In this document: positions 8,176 to 15,796 of the stretch, piece after piece
Position numbering within the stretch: the stretch's first letter is position 1
How the letters are laid out: each line of letters opens with the position of its first letter
Source of the DNA: Anaerolineales bacterium
Lineage (GTDB): Bacteria; Chloroflexota; Anaerolineae; Anaerolineales; UBA4823
Reading direction: 5' to 3'
Assembly (NCBI GenBank): GCA_025057645.1
Contig: JANXBJ010000020.1
Span: forward strand, 1-34,948
Length of the DNA: 34,948 nt
Translations under genes and position numbers: made by a program
The notes under the pieces: model-generated
What the model was told of the DNA's origin: nothing
Databases searched by the model: none
The model's input: only the letters and a program-made list of their open reading frames with translations

Positions 8176-9552
8176 CTAGTGCAGCGGCGGAAAGAGTTCA
8201 CCATGGCGTTGTAAGTAGTCATCCAAAATCCGCTTTGCGACCTCGAAACCGGGGACGAGCGGGTGAAGGGTCAAGGCCGTTAGGGCTTTGGCATACGATC
8301 CCTCCACTGCAGCAGCGATCGTCAACCGCTCGAACGCTTTCACCTGAAGCATTAACCCCAAACAGTGCTGAGGGATACCCTCCACACTTACAGGAGAAAT
8401 CATCCCCTTGCTTACCCAGGCCGGGATTTCCACGACCTCTTCGGCTTCCATTCCCCGAATGGCGTTGCAATTAGGAATGTTGAGGATCATTTGACGCGGC
8501 GTGCTCCCGCTCAACGCCTCGATCAGGTCCAGTGCCACACCAGCATAGCCTTCGGAGGAAAGGGAGTCCGCCAACATAGGATCGAGCTGCTCTAGGTTAT
8601 GCGCTTGCCCGCTTTCGTTAACCATGTAAGTCTGACCGCGCTTCTTGAGGTAACTATGATAGGCGCGTTGCATTCCGGCGTAGTCTCCCCTGGCCCGGAG
8701 CTCGCTCAGCTCAGCATAGAGGCCCTCGTTCCAAGCCGCTAGTTGCTCGCCGCGGGAGCTCCCGGCTTGGAGGATGTTGTCCACTGCCTTGCGGGCGTGG
8801 TAATAGTAAAACAGGTATTCATTTGGGATCAGGCCAAGGGTGACGATCAGGGTAGAACTGAAGGGGAAGCCGGGGATGTGATCCGTCTGTCGGATTAGCT
8901 CTAAAAAGCGGGGCAAATGGTCCTCTCCTTGAAAGATCACACGGCGAACCCAACCGAGGTGATTAAGTCCGAAGTAGTCGAGGAAGACTTGCTCGGCAGG
9001 GGCATTGAGCAACGCTGCCAAGGCACGGCGCAGAGTATGAGGGGCATCGCAGATGCCCACGCTGCGCTGCCAGCCACTCACTCGAACTAATCCCTCGGTT
9101 AGTAACCCCGCCGGATTGGCGAAATTGATCAACCACGCCTGTGGACAGAGGGTTCGCATTTTATCAACTACAGCCAACAGGACCGGAAGCGTACGCAGAG
9201 CCATGGCAAAGCCGCCCGGACCGGTGGTCTCCTGCCCCAGAACGCCGTAGTTGAGGGGAACACGTTCGTCCACAGCGCGAGCGGCCATGCCACCAACCCG
9301 AAATGTGGTAATGACGTAATCCGCCTTTTGCAAAGCGAGGTCTAACTCGGTAGTACGTCGGATGCGAAAGCGCGGTGGATTAGCAGCCTCCAGTGGCGCT
9401 GTAAGTGCCGCAATCAGCTCCAAGCGTTCCCCATTGACGTCCATCAGGGCCAGCTCGTCAATCTCTAAGCGCGCTTGACGGAGAAGGATTGCTTGGAGAA
9501 TGAGCGGTGTGCGCAAGCCGGCGGCGCCTAGAATAGCGATTTTAATCCCCAT
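8176..9552 (-). CDS. Glycoside hydrolase family 4 (6-phospho-beta-glucosidase/alpha-glycosidase type)
   Basis: GH4 enzymes are cytoplasmic and cleave (often phosphorylated) glycosides by an NAD+- and Mn2+-dependent oxidation-elimination route. The 458-residue protein has a Rossmann start (KIAILGAAGLRTPLIL), the GQETTGPGGFAMALRTLPV block, INFANPAGLLTEG, the metal-ligand cysteine in GICDAP, and the metal-ligand histidine in FGLNHLGWVRR. The ending ALTLHPLVPGFEVAKRIL is also usual. The GICDAP stretch, where 6-phospho-beta-glucosidases often have GLCN, leaves the exact substrate open. It starts five bases after the PIG-L deacetylase stop, so the two are surely cotranscribed and may act on the same deacetylatable sugar. 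Confidence 0.92.
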   Translation of the reverse strand: MGIKIAILGAAGLRTPLILQAILLRQARLEIDELALMDVNGERLELIAALTAPLEAANPPRFRIRRTTELDLALQKADYVITTFRVGGMAARAVDERVPLNYGVLGQETTGPGGFAMALRTLPVLLAVVDKMRTLCPQAWLINFANPAGLLTEGLVRVSGWQRSVGICDAPHTLRRALAALLNAPAEQVFLDYFGLNHLGWVRRVIFQGEDHLPRFLELIRQTDHIPGFPFSSTLIVTLGLIPNEYLFYYYHARKAVDNILQAGSSRGEQLAAWNEGLYAELSELRARGDYAGMQRAYHSYLKKRGQTYMVNESGQAHNLEQLDPMLADSLSSEGYAGVALDLIEALSGSTPRQMILNIPNCNAIRGMEAEEVVEIPAWVSKGMISPVSVEGIPQHCLGLMLQVKAFERLTIAAAVEGSYAKALTALTLHPLVPGFEVAKRILDDYLQRHGELFPPLH

Positions 9553-9557
9553 AGGCC

Positions 9558-10355
9558 TTATCCCTGAGTGGCTAGAAGGTTCTCAACCAAGGGATGAAAA
9601 CGCACATAGCGGTAAGCCTCCGCATAAGCCACGCCAATCCGCTGACCGATAGCTGCAGCTTGAGCTCGGATCGCCCACGCAATCGCTTGCAAAGGATCGT
9701 CGAGCGCTTCACCGAGCACAGCGCGTAAATCTAAGCCGGCCAGCCGAGCCTGACGCAGGACATCTTCCACCAGAAATTGCACTTGACTGCGATGTTCTCC
9801 CAAGGCAGCAATTTTTCGTTCGATCGAGTGGCTGATATCCACGATTCTGTTGGCTAGAGGCAGTTCCTCGCCGTAAAAGTATTTTTCGACCACAAAGTGG
9901 GGTTCGAGCCCCTGCTCGATGTGCTCGGGGTGCATTCGAGGTAAATGGGCAAAGTGAATTGCATCTGAGGCAGCCCAGGCCACCGCCCGGTGGTCGGGAT
10001 GGACCTCGTAACGGGCGAATGCGTCTCCGGCGACCACAATCTCAGGCCGGTATTGGCGGATCAGACGGATGAACCGTTCACGCAAGACTCCCGGAGGCAA
10101 GGTGTCCAGTTCCAAATCAGGATAACCGAGAAAAATGGGAGGTTCAGCGCCGAGAACCGCAGCGGCGCGCTGTGCCTCCTGGCGACGGATCTCTGCCAAG
10201 GCTTGCGAAGAATGCTCAAAGGAACCGCGTGCGCCGTCACTGACGATCACAAGATAGACCTTTGCTCCCTCGGCAAGCAAGTTGGCCAGCAATCCGCCGG
10301 CGAAGAACTCGGCATCGTCAGGATGAGGGGCAAAGGCCAGAACGGTTTTGCTCAT
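9558..10355 (-). CDS. PIG-L/LmbE family zinc-dependent N-deacetylase
   Basis: The family removes N-acetyl (sometimes other acyl) groups from GlcNAc-type sugars using zinc bound by a His-Pro-Asp-Asp loop and a distant His. The start VLAFAPHPDDAEFFAGG carries the zinc/catalytic motif PHPDDAE, and YEVHPDHRAVAWAA supplies the third ligand histidine (HPDH). Length about 265 residues is normal. ATG at 10355 is chosen over the GTG two codons upstream, because AAGGAG lies five bases before this ATG. The gene precedes GH4 by five bases. A chitobiose- or GlcNAc-related role is inference; BshB- or MshB-like thiol synthesis roles are alternatives. Confidence 0.92.
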   Translation of the reverse strand: MSKTVLAFAPHPDDAEFFAGGLLANLLAEGAKVYLVIVSDGARGSFEHSSQALAEIRRQEAQRAAAVLGAEPPIFLGYPDLELDTLPPGVLRERFIRLIRQYRPEIVVAGDAFARYEVHPDHRAVAWAASDAIHFAHLPRMHPEHIEQGLEPHFVVEKYFYGEELPLANRIVDISHSIERKIAALGEHRSQVQFLVEDVLRQARLAGLDLRAVLGEALDDPLQAIAWAIRAQAAAIGQRIGVAYAEAYRYVRFHPLVENLLATQG

Positions 10356-10373
10356 ACACACTCCTTTTTATGG

Positions 10374-10379
10374 ATTATA
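10374..10379 (-). promoter_or_regulatory. -10 box before the PIG-L/GH4 pair
   Basis: A perfect TATAAT on the minus strand sits 18 bases before the ATG at 10355, giving a leader of only about a dozen bases that still contains AAGGAG. No good -35 is seen at 16-18 bases. The remaining 10380-10603 gap shows no gene. Confidence 0.45.
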
Positions 10380-10603
10380 TCCCTTTAGGACGAAAGTGCA
10401 GACCTCCCTGATGAACTCTGTGGGCTCAAACCGGTTGAAGCCGGTAGCCGTCGACAACCCTCACTCTGGGCCCTCTCAGGCAAGGGGAATAACCCTCACC
10501 CCAGACCCAGCAACCTGCCGGGCTAAGAGAAATGGTGCACCGAGATGCCCCCTTCTCAATCAAAGGCTCAGGCGCGCAGGCATCCCCGACCTCACCGGTC
10601 ATC

Positions 10604-11548
10604 TCACGGTTCGCTCAGGCTCTGCTTGAGCATCTCCACATAGCGCCGATGATCCACCTCCAATACGATCTCGGCGTTAGGCTCTTTGCCTAAAATGTCA
10701 TTCCAGTCCACGATGCTCTGCCCCCGCGTAAGCGAACCAAAACACTCCACCGTCACGGCTTTTTTTGCGCTGCGTAGGACCAAGGACTCATCGATAGCCA
10801 CCGCCATCGCCAAAGGGTCAGGCTCATTCACTGCATTATACAAGGGAAGTTGCTGTTCCAACCGCTGGCGAATCGTGCGCCGAAAGAATTCTGCCTTCTT
10901 CCCTTCAATCGCAAAAAGCTCCTCCAGCTCCGCAGCTTTCAGGCGATGCCTCTCGACTGTCTCCCACGGGACCAGCAAGAGATTTCTCCAGTGCTCCAAA
11001 ACTACCAAAGCTGCTTCGGGATCGACATAAAAATTAAACTCGGCTGCGGGCAGCCAAGCATTCCCGCGCCCGCTGATCACCCCGCCTAGGACCACCAAGC
11101 GGCGGGCTCGATCGGGCAAAGAAGGATCGAGGCGTGTGGCCAGAGCGAGGTTGGTCAGCGGTCCGAGAGCAACTAGGGTGCATTCCCCGGGCATGCACCG
11201 AGTCAGATGGATAAGCGCTAGGGCGGCTGCTTCGGCTTCCGGAAACCGCCGAGGAGGGGGAAAATTAGCATCGCCCAAGCCATTGCTGCCGTGTGAGACG
11301 GCTCTGCGGGGCGGCGATCGCACCAGAGAATCGGCGCATCCTGCATATACGGGGACATTTTTCCCCAGGATTTCCACCACCGTCAATGCATTGCGAGTGG
11401 TTTGCTCGAGACCGACATTTCCCGCAACTGTAGTAATCGCTTCCACATGAACAGCAGGGTGAGAGAGGGCTAAGATCAAGGCATGGGCATCATCTACGCC
11501 GGGATCGGTGTCGATAATCAAGCGCTTGGAAGCCGAAAGGTCCGCCAT
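10604..11548 (-). CDS. Inosine-uridine-preferring nucleoside hydrolase family protein
   Basis: Hydrolyses the N-glycosidic bond of ribonucleosides to base plus ribose with a bound calcium ion. The 314-residue protein has the calcium-binding N-terminus IIDTDPGVDDAHAL, AITTVAGNVGLEQTTRNAL, VALGPLTNLALA, and the second metal/ribose motif EFNFYVDPEAALVVL, all canonical. The GAGGAG site lies only two bases from the ATG, but an in-frame TAA just upstream excludes a longer start. It heads the minus-strand run that ends in a nucleoside-type ABC importer, which suggests import followed by hydrolysis. The preferred nucleoside cannot be read from sequence. Confidence 0.93.
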   Translation of the reverse strand: MADLSASKRLIIDTDPGVDDAHALILALSHPAVHVEAITTVAGNVGLEQTTRNALTVVEILGKNVPVYAGCADSLVRSPPRRAVSHGSNGLGDANFPPPRRFPEAEAAALALIHLTRCMPGECTLVALGPLTNLALATRLDPSLPDRARRLVVLGGVISGRGNAWLPAAEFNFYVDPEAALVVLEHWRNLLLVPWETVERHRLKAAELEELFAIEGKKAEFFRRTIRQRLEQQLPLYNAVNEPDPLAMAVAIDESLVLRSAKKAVTVECFGSLTRGQSIVDWNDILGKEPNAEIVLEVDHRRYVEMLKQSLSEP

Positions 11549-11614
11549 ATCTCCTCGTTATAGGGAAAAAGCTCGACACTACAAGCACGGGCGAGAAAAA
11601 TTGCCTCTGTGGGG

Positions 11615-11620
11615 ATTATA
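11615..11620 (-). promoter_or_regulatory. -10 box before the nucleoside hydrolase gene
   Basis: Perfect TATAAT on the minus strand, about 67 bases before the ATG at 11548. No convincing -35 at 16-18 bases. It lies nine bases from a plus-strand -10 for the sigma gene, so the two divergent promoters are nearly on top of each other. Confidence 0.4.
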
Positions 11621-11625
11621 AAGGA

Positions 11626-11634
11626 TGATACAAT
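11626..11634 (+). promoter_or_regulatory. Extended -10 before the ECF sigma gene
   Basis: TGATACAAT matches an extended -10 (TG-n-TACAAT), about 48 bases before the GTG at 11682. A TTGCCT at 11601 is too far (22 bases) to be a normal -35. Confidence 0.4.
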
Positions 11635-11681
11635 GGGACAGGATAAAGACTCTGTAACGTTTAAACTCAGCGCTCATCTAA

Positions 11682-12287
11682 GTGATTAAGGCAGATCTTC
11701 CTCTTTCCCTTGAGGCGCTCAAGCGTGGCGACCGGGCTGAGTTTGCCCGCATGGTTGAGCGGTACGGCGCCTATATCTACCGCTTGGCACTGCGCATCCT
11801 CGGCAATCCCCAAGACGCTGAAGACGTCCTCCAGGAGACCTTTCTCAAAGCCTTTAGGCACCTGCCCAGTTTTGACGGTCGTTCGAGCCTCGCCACATGG
11901 TTATACCGCATCGCTACCAACGAAGCGCTGATGCTCTTGCGCAAGGAGAAAGAGGGCTTTGTCTCCTTAGACGAACCCAACTCCGACAATGAAGAAGACC
12001 AAGAGCCCCTTCAGATTGTCGATTGGTGTTGTTTGCCCGAAGAGATGCTCATGAACGCTGAAAGCAAAAAGATGCTTGAGCAGGCAATTGCGCGCCTATC
12101 CCCGGCTCTGCGTGTGGTGGTGATCCTGCGCGATCTCCAAGGCCTATCCACGCGCGAAACCAGCCAAATCCTCCAGATCAGTGAGGAAGCGGTGAAAACC
12201 CGCCTCTCGCGTGCCCGCTTGCAATTGCGTCAGTGGCTCTCGGAGTACTTTCAAAAGCAATACGGCCTGGAGAATCTGACCCAATGA
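11682..12287 (+). CDS. ECF-type RNA polymerase sigma factor (sigma-70 family)
   Basis: Two-domain extracytoplasmic-function sigma factor of 201 residues. Region 2 is clear (ILGNPQDAEDVLQETFLKAF, then GRSSLATWLYRIATNEALML), as is region 4 with its helix-turn-helix (LRDLQGLSTRETSQILQISE, then AVKTRLSRARLQLRQWL). A variable acidic linker (about 95-120, DEPNSDNEEDQEP) joins them. Translation starts at GTG 11682; an in-frame TAA directly upstream excludes a longer form, and no clear ribosome site is seen. The stop overlaps the next ATG (ATGA, 12284-12287), so sigma and its zinc-finger partner are coupled, the usual sigma/anti-sigma layout. Stimulus unknown; the thiol-redox genes downstream make redox stress a reasonable guess. 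Confidence 0.95.
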   Translation: MIKADLPLSLEALKRGDRAEFARMVERYGAYIYRLALRILGNPQDAEDVLQETFLKAFRHLPSFDGRSSLATWLYRIATNEALMLLRKEKEGFVSLDEPNSDNEEDQEPLQIVDWCCLPEEMLMNAESKKMLEQAIARLSPALRVVVILRDLQGLSTRETSQILQISEEAVKTRLSRARLQLRQWLSEYFQKQYGLENLTQ

Positions 12288-12547
12288 CTGCTCACCGTCC
12301 CTCCTGCCGGGAAATGCTTAGTGCTCTCTCGGAGTATCTCGATGGCGAGCTGGCTTCGGAACTCTGCGCTGCCATCGAAGTCCACTTGGCCGAGTGCAAG
12401 AACTGTCGCATTGTGGTCGACACCCTGCGCAAGACGATCACGCTCTACCATCAATACGCCGAAGAAGAAGCTTCGCTGCCGCAGGAAGTGCGCTACCGCC
12501 TTTTCAAGCGTCTCAATCTCGAAGATTTCCTCGAGGGCGCCGGGTAA
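12284..12547 (+). CDS. Small soluble zinc-finger anti-sigma factor (ZAS/zf-HC2)
   Basis: An 87-residue protein beginning RPSCREMLSALSEYLDGEL, which matches the N-terminus of zf-HC2 anti-sigma domains, followed by the zinc site HLAECKNC (HxxxCxxC). There is no membrane segment, so unlike many relatives it must act in the cytoplasm, as RsrA-type redox-sensing anti-sigma factors do. It overlaps the sigma gene by four bases, which strongly implies that it binds and inhibits that sigma factor. The C-terminal half (about 45-87) is helical-looking and acidic. Whether it releases sigma upon thiol oxidation is inference from the HxxxCxxC site, which resembles that of RsrA. Confidence 0.88.
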   Translation: MTAHRPSCREMLSALSEYLDGELASELCAAIEVHLAECKNCRIVVDTLRKTITLYHQYAEEEASLPQEVRYRLFKRLNLEDFLEGAG

Positions 12548-12583
12548 AGTAACTTCCTTGAGGGAATCTGCATCTATAGAGTT

Positions 12584-12769
12584 GTGGAAGAAGGAAAGAC
12601 CCCTTTTTCCCTCAGCCTAGAGCTGCTTGAGGACGAGGCACAACCGTCGAGACCCCTGCGCGCAGGCGACTTATGCCCAAAATGCCGGGTCGAGCGGCTG
12701 AATTACGATGGGGCCTTGAATCTGGTTTGCCCTAAGTGCGGTGTGGTAGAAGGCGGTTGTTTTACCTGA
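12584..12769 (+). CDS. Small zinc-ribbon protein
   Basis: A 61-residue protein starting at GTG 12584, 36 bases after the anti-sigma gene. Its second half has two CPKC knuckles separated by 17 residues (CPKCRVERLNYDG, then LVCPKCGVV), a zinc ribbon like those of transcription-related or rubredoxin-like proteins. No catalytic domain is present. No strong ribosome site is visible, so the start is uncertain, but the paired CxxC knuckles make chance unlikely. Its place right after a sigma/anti-sigma pair suggests a cotranscribed accessory; function unknown. Confidence 0.6.
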   Translation: MEEGKTPFSLSLELLEDEAQPSRPLRAGDLCPKCRVERLNYDGALNLVCPKCGVVEGGCFT

Positions 12770-12954
12770 TAAAAGGGCCATACCCTCCGGGAGAGGGAAG
12801 CGGTTGCCGAGCAGAGCACCTGGACAAGGCAAGTTTCACCCGATCTCGATGCGGGCTATTGCTCCGCTCGGGCTTTACACTCTAAAACCATCAGACAACC
12901 TCTGCGCAGTGGAGTGCGAGGTTGCCCAAAGATTAACAAAAAAGGAAGGAAAAA

Positions 12955-13635
12955 ATGGATCAAACCTTACTCAACGAAGAAATCCGCAATCAAGTACGTG
13001 AGTTTTTTAAGGACCTCAACCAGGAGATTGCCGTGTTATTCTTCGGTAAGGAACAAGGCTGCGAAACTTGCGCCGACACCTACCAACTGCTAAAAGAGGT
13101 GAGCGAGCTTTCGGACAAAATCGTTCTGGAGAAATACGATCTTGAGAAGGACGCAGCCGTTGCACGCCGTTACCATGTGGATAAAGCGCCGGGGATTGTC
13201 ATCGCCGCCAAAGACGGCGACCAGATCACCGACTATGGCGTGCGCTACGCCGGCATCCCCGCAGGGCACGAATTTAGCTCGCTGATCCACGATTTCTTGC
13301 TGGTTTCCAGCCGTGACTCGGGCCTCTCACAACGCACGCGCGAGCTGCTCAAGAAGGTCAATCAACCGGTGTTGTTGCAGGTTTTCGTCACCCCCTCCTG
13401 CCCTTATTGCCCACGCGCAGTGGTCCTCGCCCATCAAATGGCCATGGAACATCCGCTGATCGAGTCGGAGATGGTGGAAGCCATCGAGTTTCCCGAGCTC
13501 TCCGAGCGCTTTGGGGTAAGCGGCGTGCCCCAGACTACCATCAACGAAGGGGCGGGCACAATCATAGGCGCTGTGCCCGAAGAACATCTCTTGGCAGAAA
13601 TCCTGCGCGTGGCCGGAAAGAAAGCCGAAGTATAA
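12955..13635 (+). CDS. Protein disulfide oxidoreductase with two thioredoxin-fold domains (PDO/glutaredoxin-like)
   Basis: 226 residues, the size of thermophile PDO proteins, with two tandem thioredoxin folds. The first active site is CETC (Cys36, Cys39) and the second is CPYC (Cys149, Cys152); the second domain also has the cis-proline motif SGVPQTT. Such proteins shuttle electrons in disulfide formation, isomerisation and peroxiredoxin recycling in thermophilic archaea and bacteria. A strong AAGGAAGG lies five bases before the ATG. It is followed by a large stem-loop and then TlpA- and OsmC-family genes, forming a thiol-redox neighbourhood. No thioredoxin reductase-like gene is adjacent. 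Cellular role inferred from the family. Confidence 0.93.
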   Translation: MDQTLLNEEIRNQVREFFKDLNQEIAVLFFGKEQGCETCADTYQLLKEVSELSDKIVLEKYDLEKDAAVARRYHVDKAPGIVIAAKDGDQITDYGVRYAGIPAGHEFSSLIHDFLLVSSRDSGLSQRTRELLKKVNQPVLLQVFVTPSCPYCPRAVVLAHQMAMEHPLIESEMVEAIEFPELSERFGVSGVPQTTINEGAGTIIGAVPEEHLLAEILRVAGKKAEV

Positions 13636-13676
13636 ACTTTACGGGTTACGAGCACCTGCTCCGCTGCCAACCTTTA

Positions 13677-13731
13677 CCCTGAGGAAACACTGGGGAGGAA
13701 GGTCTCCTTCTTCCTCCCCTCCTCGTCAGGG
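13677..13731 (+). other. Long stem-loop between the PDO and TlpA genes
   Basis: An inner perfect 10-bp stem, GGGGAGGAAG (13692-13701) with CTTCCTCCCC (13710-13719), closes an 8-base loop. An outer 6-bp stem, CCCTGA (13677-13682) with TCAGGG (13726-13731), surrounds it. No T run follows, so it is not a standard terminator. It may limit readthrough, stabilise the upstream mRNA or be a processing site. Confidence 0.5.
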
Positions 13732-13806
13732 ATAAGGAGCTTCTCGATCGGCAGTGGAAATTCAACGTAGTTCGATCGGTTTCTGCTCGCTCTCAACTTA
13801 CTCGCA

Positions 13807-14409
13807 ATGAACGCAAGCAAAATGAAACCCAAGCGATCCTCGAGACTCTCGAGCCCAAATTCCAGCCGCAAACCTCTAGGCCTAACCCTCATCGGCGCAG
13901 GGTTAATCCTGATCGGCGTGACAATCCCATTCTTGTTCTCGAAGTCTGAGGCCCTCTCCGGCCTGGGCGATCAATCCCTGAGGCCGGTGCCAATGAATCA
14001 ACCGGCACCCGAGCTCACCCTCCAGGATTTAGAGGGCAGGACGGTTTCCCTAGCGGACTACCGCGGTCAGGTGGTATTGGTGAACAACTGGGCCACTTGG
14101 TGCCCGCCTTGCCGCGCTGAAATGCCTGTGCTTGAGGCCTACTATCAGGCGCATCGCCGGAAGGGCTTTGTCATCCTCGCTGTCGAAGCCGGCGATCCCC
14201 CTGAGGAAGTGAGCGCATTCGTAGCTCAGTATGGGTTGAGTTTTCCTGTCCTCCTCGATCCCGAGGGGCGTTCATTGGTCGCGTTTGGGAATCCCGCGTT
14301 GCCCAACACCTATGTCATCGATCGCCAAGGGAGGATTCGGCTGGCTTGGACCGGGCCTGTTGACCGGAAAGCCCTCGAAACCTATCTAACCCCGTTGCTG
14401 GAGGAATGA
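13807..14409 (+). CDS. Membrane-anchored TlpA/ResA-type thiol-disulfide reductase
   Basis: 200 residues: a basic N-terminus, one hydrophobic anchor (about 24-44, LTLIGAGLILIGVTIPFLF), a linker, then an AhpC/TSA-like thioredoxin fold with APELTLQDLEGRTVSLADYR and the active site NNWATWCPPCRAEMPV (Cys99, Cys102). The cis-proline loop is NPALPNTYVIDRQG. The domain should face outward from the cytoplasmic membrane and reduce disulfides of exported proteins, for example in cytochrome c maturation or stress defence. No ribosome site precedes the ATG at 13807; ATG 13822 is an alternative. OsmC follows after six bases, so the pair is cotranscribed. Confidence 0.92.
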   Translation: MNASKMKPKRSSRLSSPNSSRKPLGLTLIGAGLILIGVTIPFLFSKSEALSGLGDQSLRPVPMNQPAPELTLQDLEGRTVSLADYRGQVVLVNNWATWCPPCRAEMPVLEAYYQAHRRKGFVILAVEAGDPPEEVSAFVAQYGLSFPVLLDPEGRSLVAFGNPALPNTYVIDRQGRIRLAWTGPVDRKALETYLTPLLEE

Positions 14410-14415
14410 GCCGCA

Positions 14416-14889
14416 ATGCAAGTTGAGGTGACTTGGAAAGGACGATTATCCTTCAATGGCAACGCCGAAAGCGGTTTCACGCTCCCGCTCGGCACCACCC
14501 CCGACGTGGGCGGAGATAACGATGGCTTCCGTCCAATGGAGCTGATGGCGCTCAGCCTTGCCGGATGTACAGCAATGGATGTGATCTCAATCTTGAGCAA
14601 AAAGCGTCAGGAGGTACACGAGTTTCGCGTTGCGGTCAAAGCCGAACGGGCGACCGATCACCCTAAAGTCTTCACCCGGGCCGTCATCGAGTACCATGTC
14701 GCCGGGAAAGGCGTCCAAGAGGAGGCCGTGGTGCGCGCTATCGAACTCTCTGCAACCCGCTACTGCCCGGCACAAGCCATGCTAAGGCCCGTCTTGCCGA
14801 TTGAGTTGGCCTATTTCATTTACGAGATCCAAGACGACGGCTCGAAACGAGTGGTTGTGGAAGGGACCTACCACCCTTCCGCTACTTAA
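14416..14889 (+). CDS. OsmC/Ohr family peroxide-detoxifying protein
   Basis: 157 residues of the OsmC-like fold. Both reactive cysteines are in place: Cys51 in LMALSLAGCTAMDV and Cys117 in SATRYCPAQAML. Family members reduce organic hydroperoxides with electrons from dithiols, often lipoylated proteins. A lone lipoamide dehydrogenase gene occurs about 11 kb away, though no link is shown. The N-terminus lacks the Arg-containing region of Ohr proper, so a general OsmC-type role is safer. It follows the TlpA-like gene closely and overlaps the convergent methyltransferase gene by eight bases (14882-14889). Confidence 0.93.
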   Translation: MQVEVTWKGRLSFNGNAESGFTLPLGTTPDVGGDNDGFRPMELMALSLAGCTAMDVISILSKKRQEVHEFRVAVKAERATDHPKVFTRAVIEYHVAGKGVQEEAVVRAIELSATRYCPAQAMLRPVLPIELAYFIYEIQDDGSKRVVVEGTYHPSAT

Positions 14890-15796
14890 TCGCCAACACG
14901 CCAAAGGCTTGGGGCTTGCGAATCACCTGACGAAACCCGGCTTCGAGCAGGCGGCGGGTAACACCGCGTAGAATACCGGCGCCCAGCTTGCTTTGCGGAT
15001 CGCCAACGTAATGAAACATCCGCCCATTGGGCCGCAGCACCCGGAAGCACTCGCGATAGAACTCTGCTGAGTAGAGCTCTCCAGCCAGTTGAAACGTTGG
15101 AGGATCATGGAGAATGAGGCTGAACTGACCATCGGGAAGTTTGCGAATGACTTCCAAGCTATCCCCGAGGAGTGAGCGAATCCTGGGGTTCGTAAACAAC
15201 TCCATCGACCAAGGGTTTTGGCGGGCGATTTTGAGTACTGCTGCTTCGATCTCAACGGTCAGCACCTCTTGAGCAGTTCTTGCGGCCAAGATGGCTGTGT
15301 AGCCTAAGCCGGTTGCGGTATCCAGCACCAGCCCCTGAGCTCCGCCGGCAGCCCTAAGTTTGCGGCGCGTGTCCTCCCAGGGCTCGATATCCTTGATGCG
15401 ATGCATAGGCAAGCCGTTGACCAAAAGGGTTGGGGCGCCGGAGGTTGGCATCAGGCTGAGAATCCAATTCGAGTGCTGCCCCATGGCCCGGATCGGATGC
15501 GGTCGGTTCTGTTCGACACGGTAGCAAACCTTTTCGCTTTCGGCGATCTGCTTTACACAATCCCAATCTAAGTTTTGTCCGTCCGGCAGGATAACCCCTT
15601 CCGGGCGAAGCAGGACACGCGCAGTGCTTAGACCTAAGTCCAGTGAAACTTCAGCCTCACTCTTCCCCTGCCGGAATTGCTCCAGTAGAGAGCGCGCCTG
15701 CACGTAAGAAAGGAGAGGAGGTTCCCCCAAGGGTGCTACTGGAGGGCCATCTAACCGCTTGGGAAGGTCACTTCCGAAAACTTCTCGCACTGGCAT
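14882..15796 (-). CDS. Archaeal-type SAM-dependent methyltransferase (COG2521-like)
   Basis: The C-terminal half is a class I methyltransferase: motif I VLDTATGLGYTAILAAR, an acidic end of strand 2 (VLTVEIEAAVL), then ILHDPPTFQLAGELYSAEF with the DPP catalytic-type motif and MFHYVGDPQSKLG. The stretch LLVNGLPMHRIKDIEPWEDT before motif I is, to my memory, the mark of the uncharacterised archaeal family COG2521. The N-terminal 120 residues look like a separate small domain. The start is set at ATG 15796 because the longer frame (GTG 15898) adds 34 basic, low-complexity residues without support. Target (RNA, protein or small molecule) unknown. Confidence 0.82.
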   Translation of the reverse strand: MPVREVFGSDLPKRLDGPPVAPLGEPPLLSYVQARSLLEQFRQGKSEAEVSLDLGLSTARVLLRPEGVILPDGQNLDWDCVKQIAESEKVCYRVEQNRPHPIRAMGQHSNWILSLMPTSGAPTLLVNGLPMHRIKDIEPWEDTRRKLRAAGGAQGLVLDTATGLGYTAILAARTAQEVLTVEIEAAVLKIARQNPWSMELFTNPRIRSLLGDSLEVIRKLPDGQFSLILHDPPTFQLAGELYSAEFYRECFRVLRPNGRMFHYVGDPQSKLGAGILRGVTRRLLEAGFRQVIRKPQAFGVLAIK

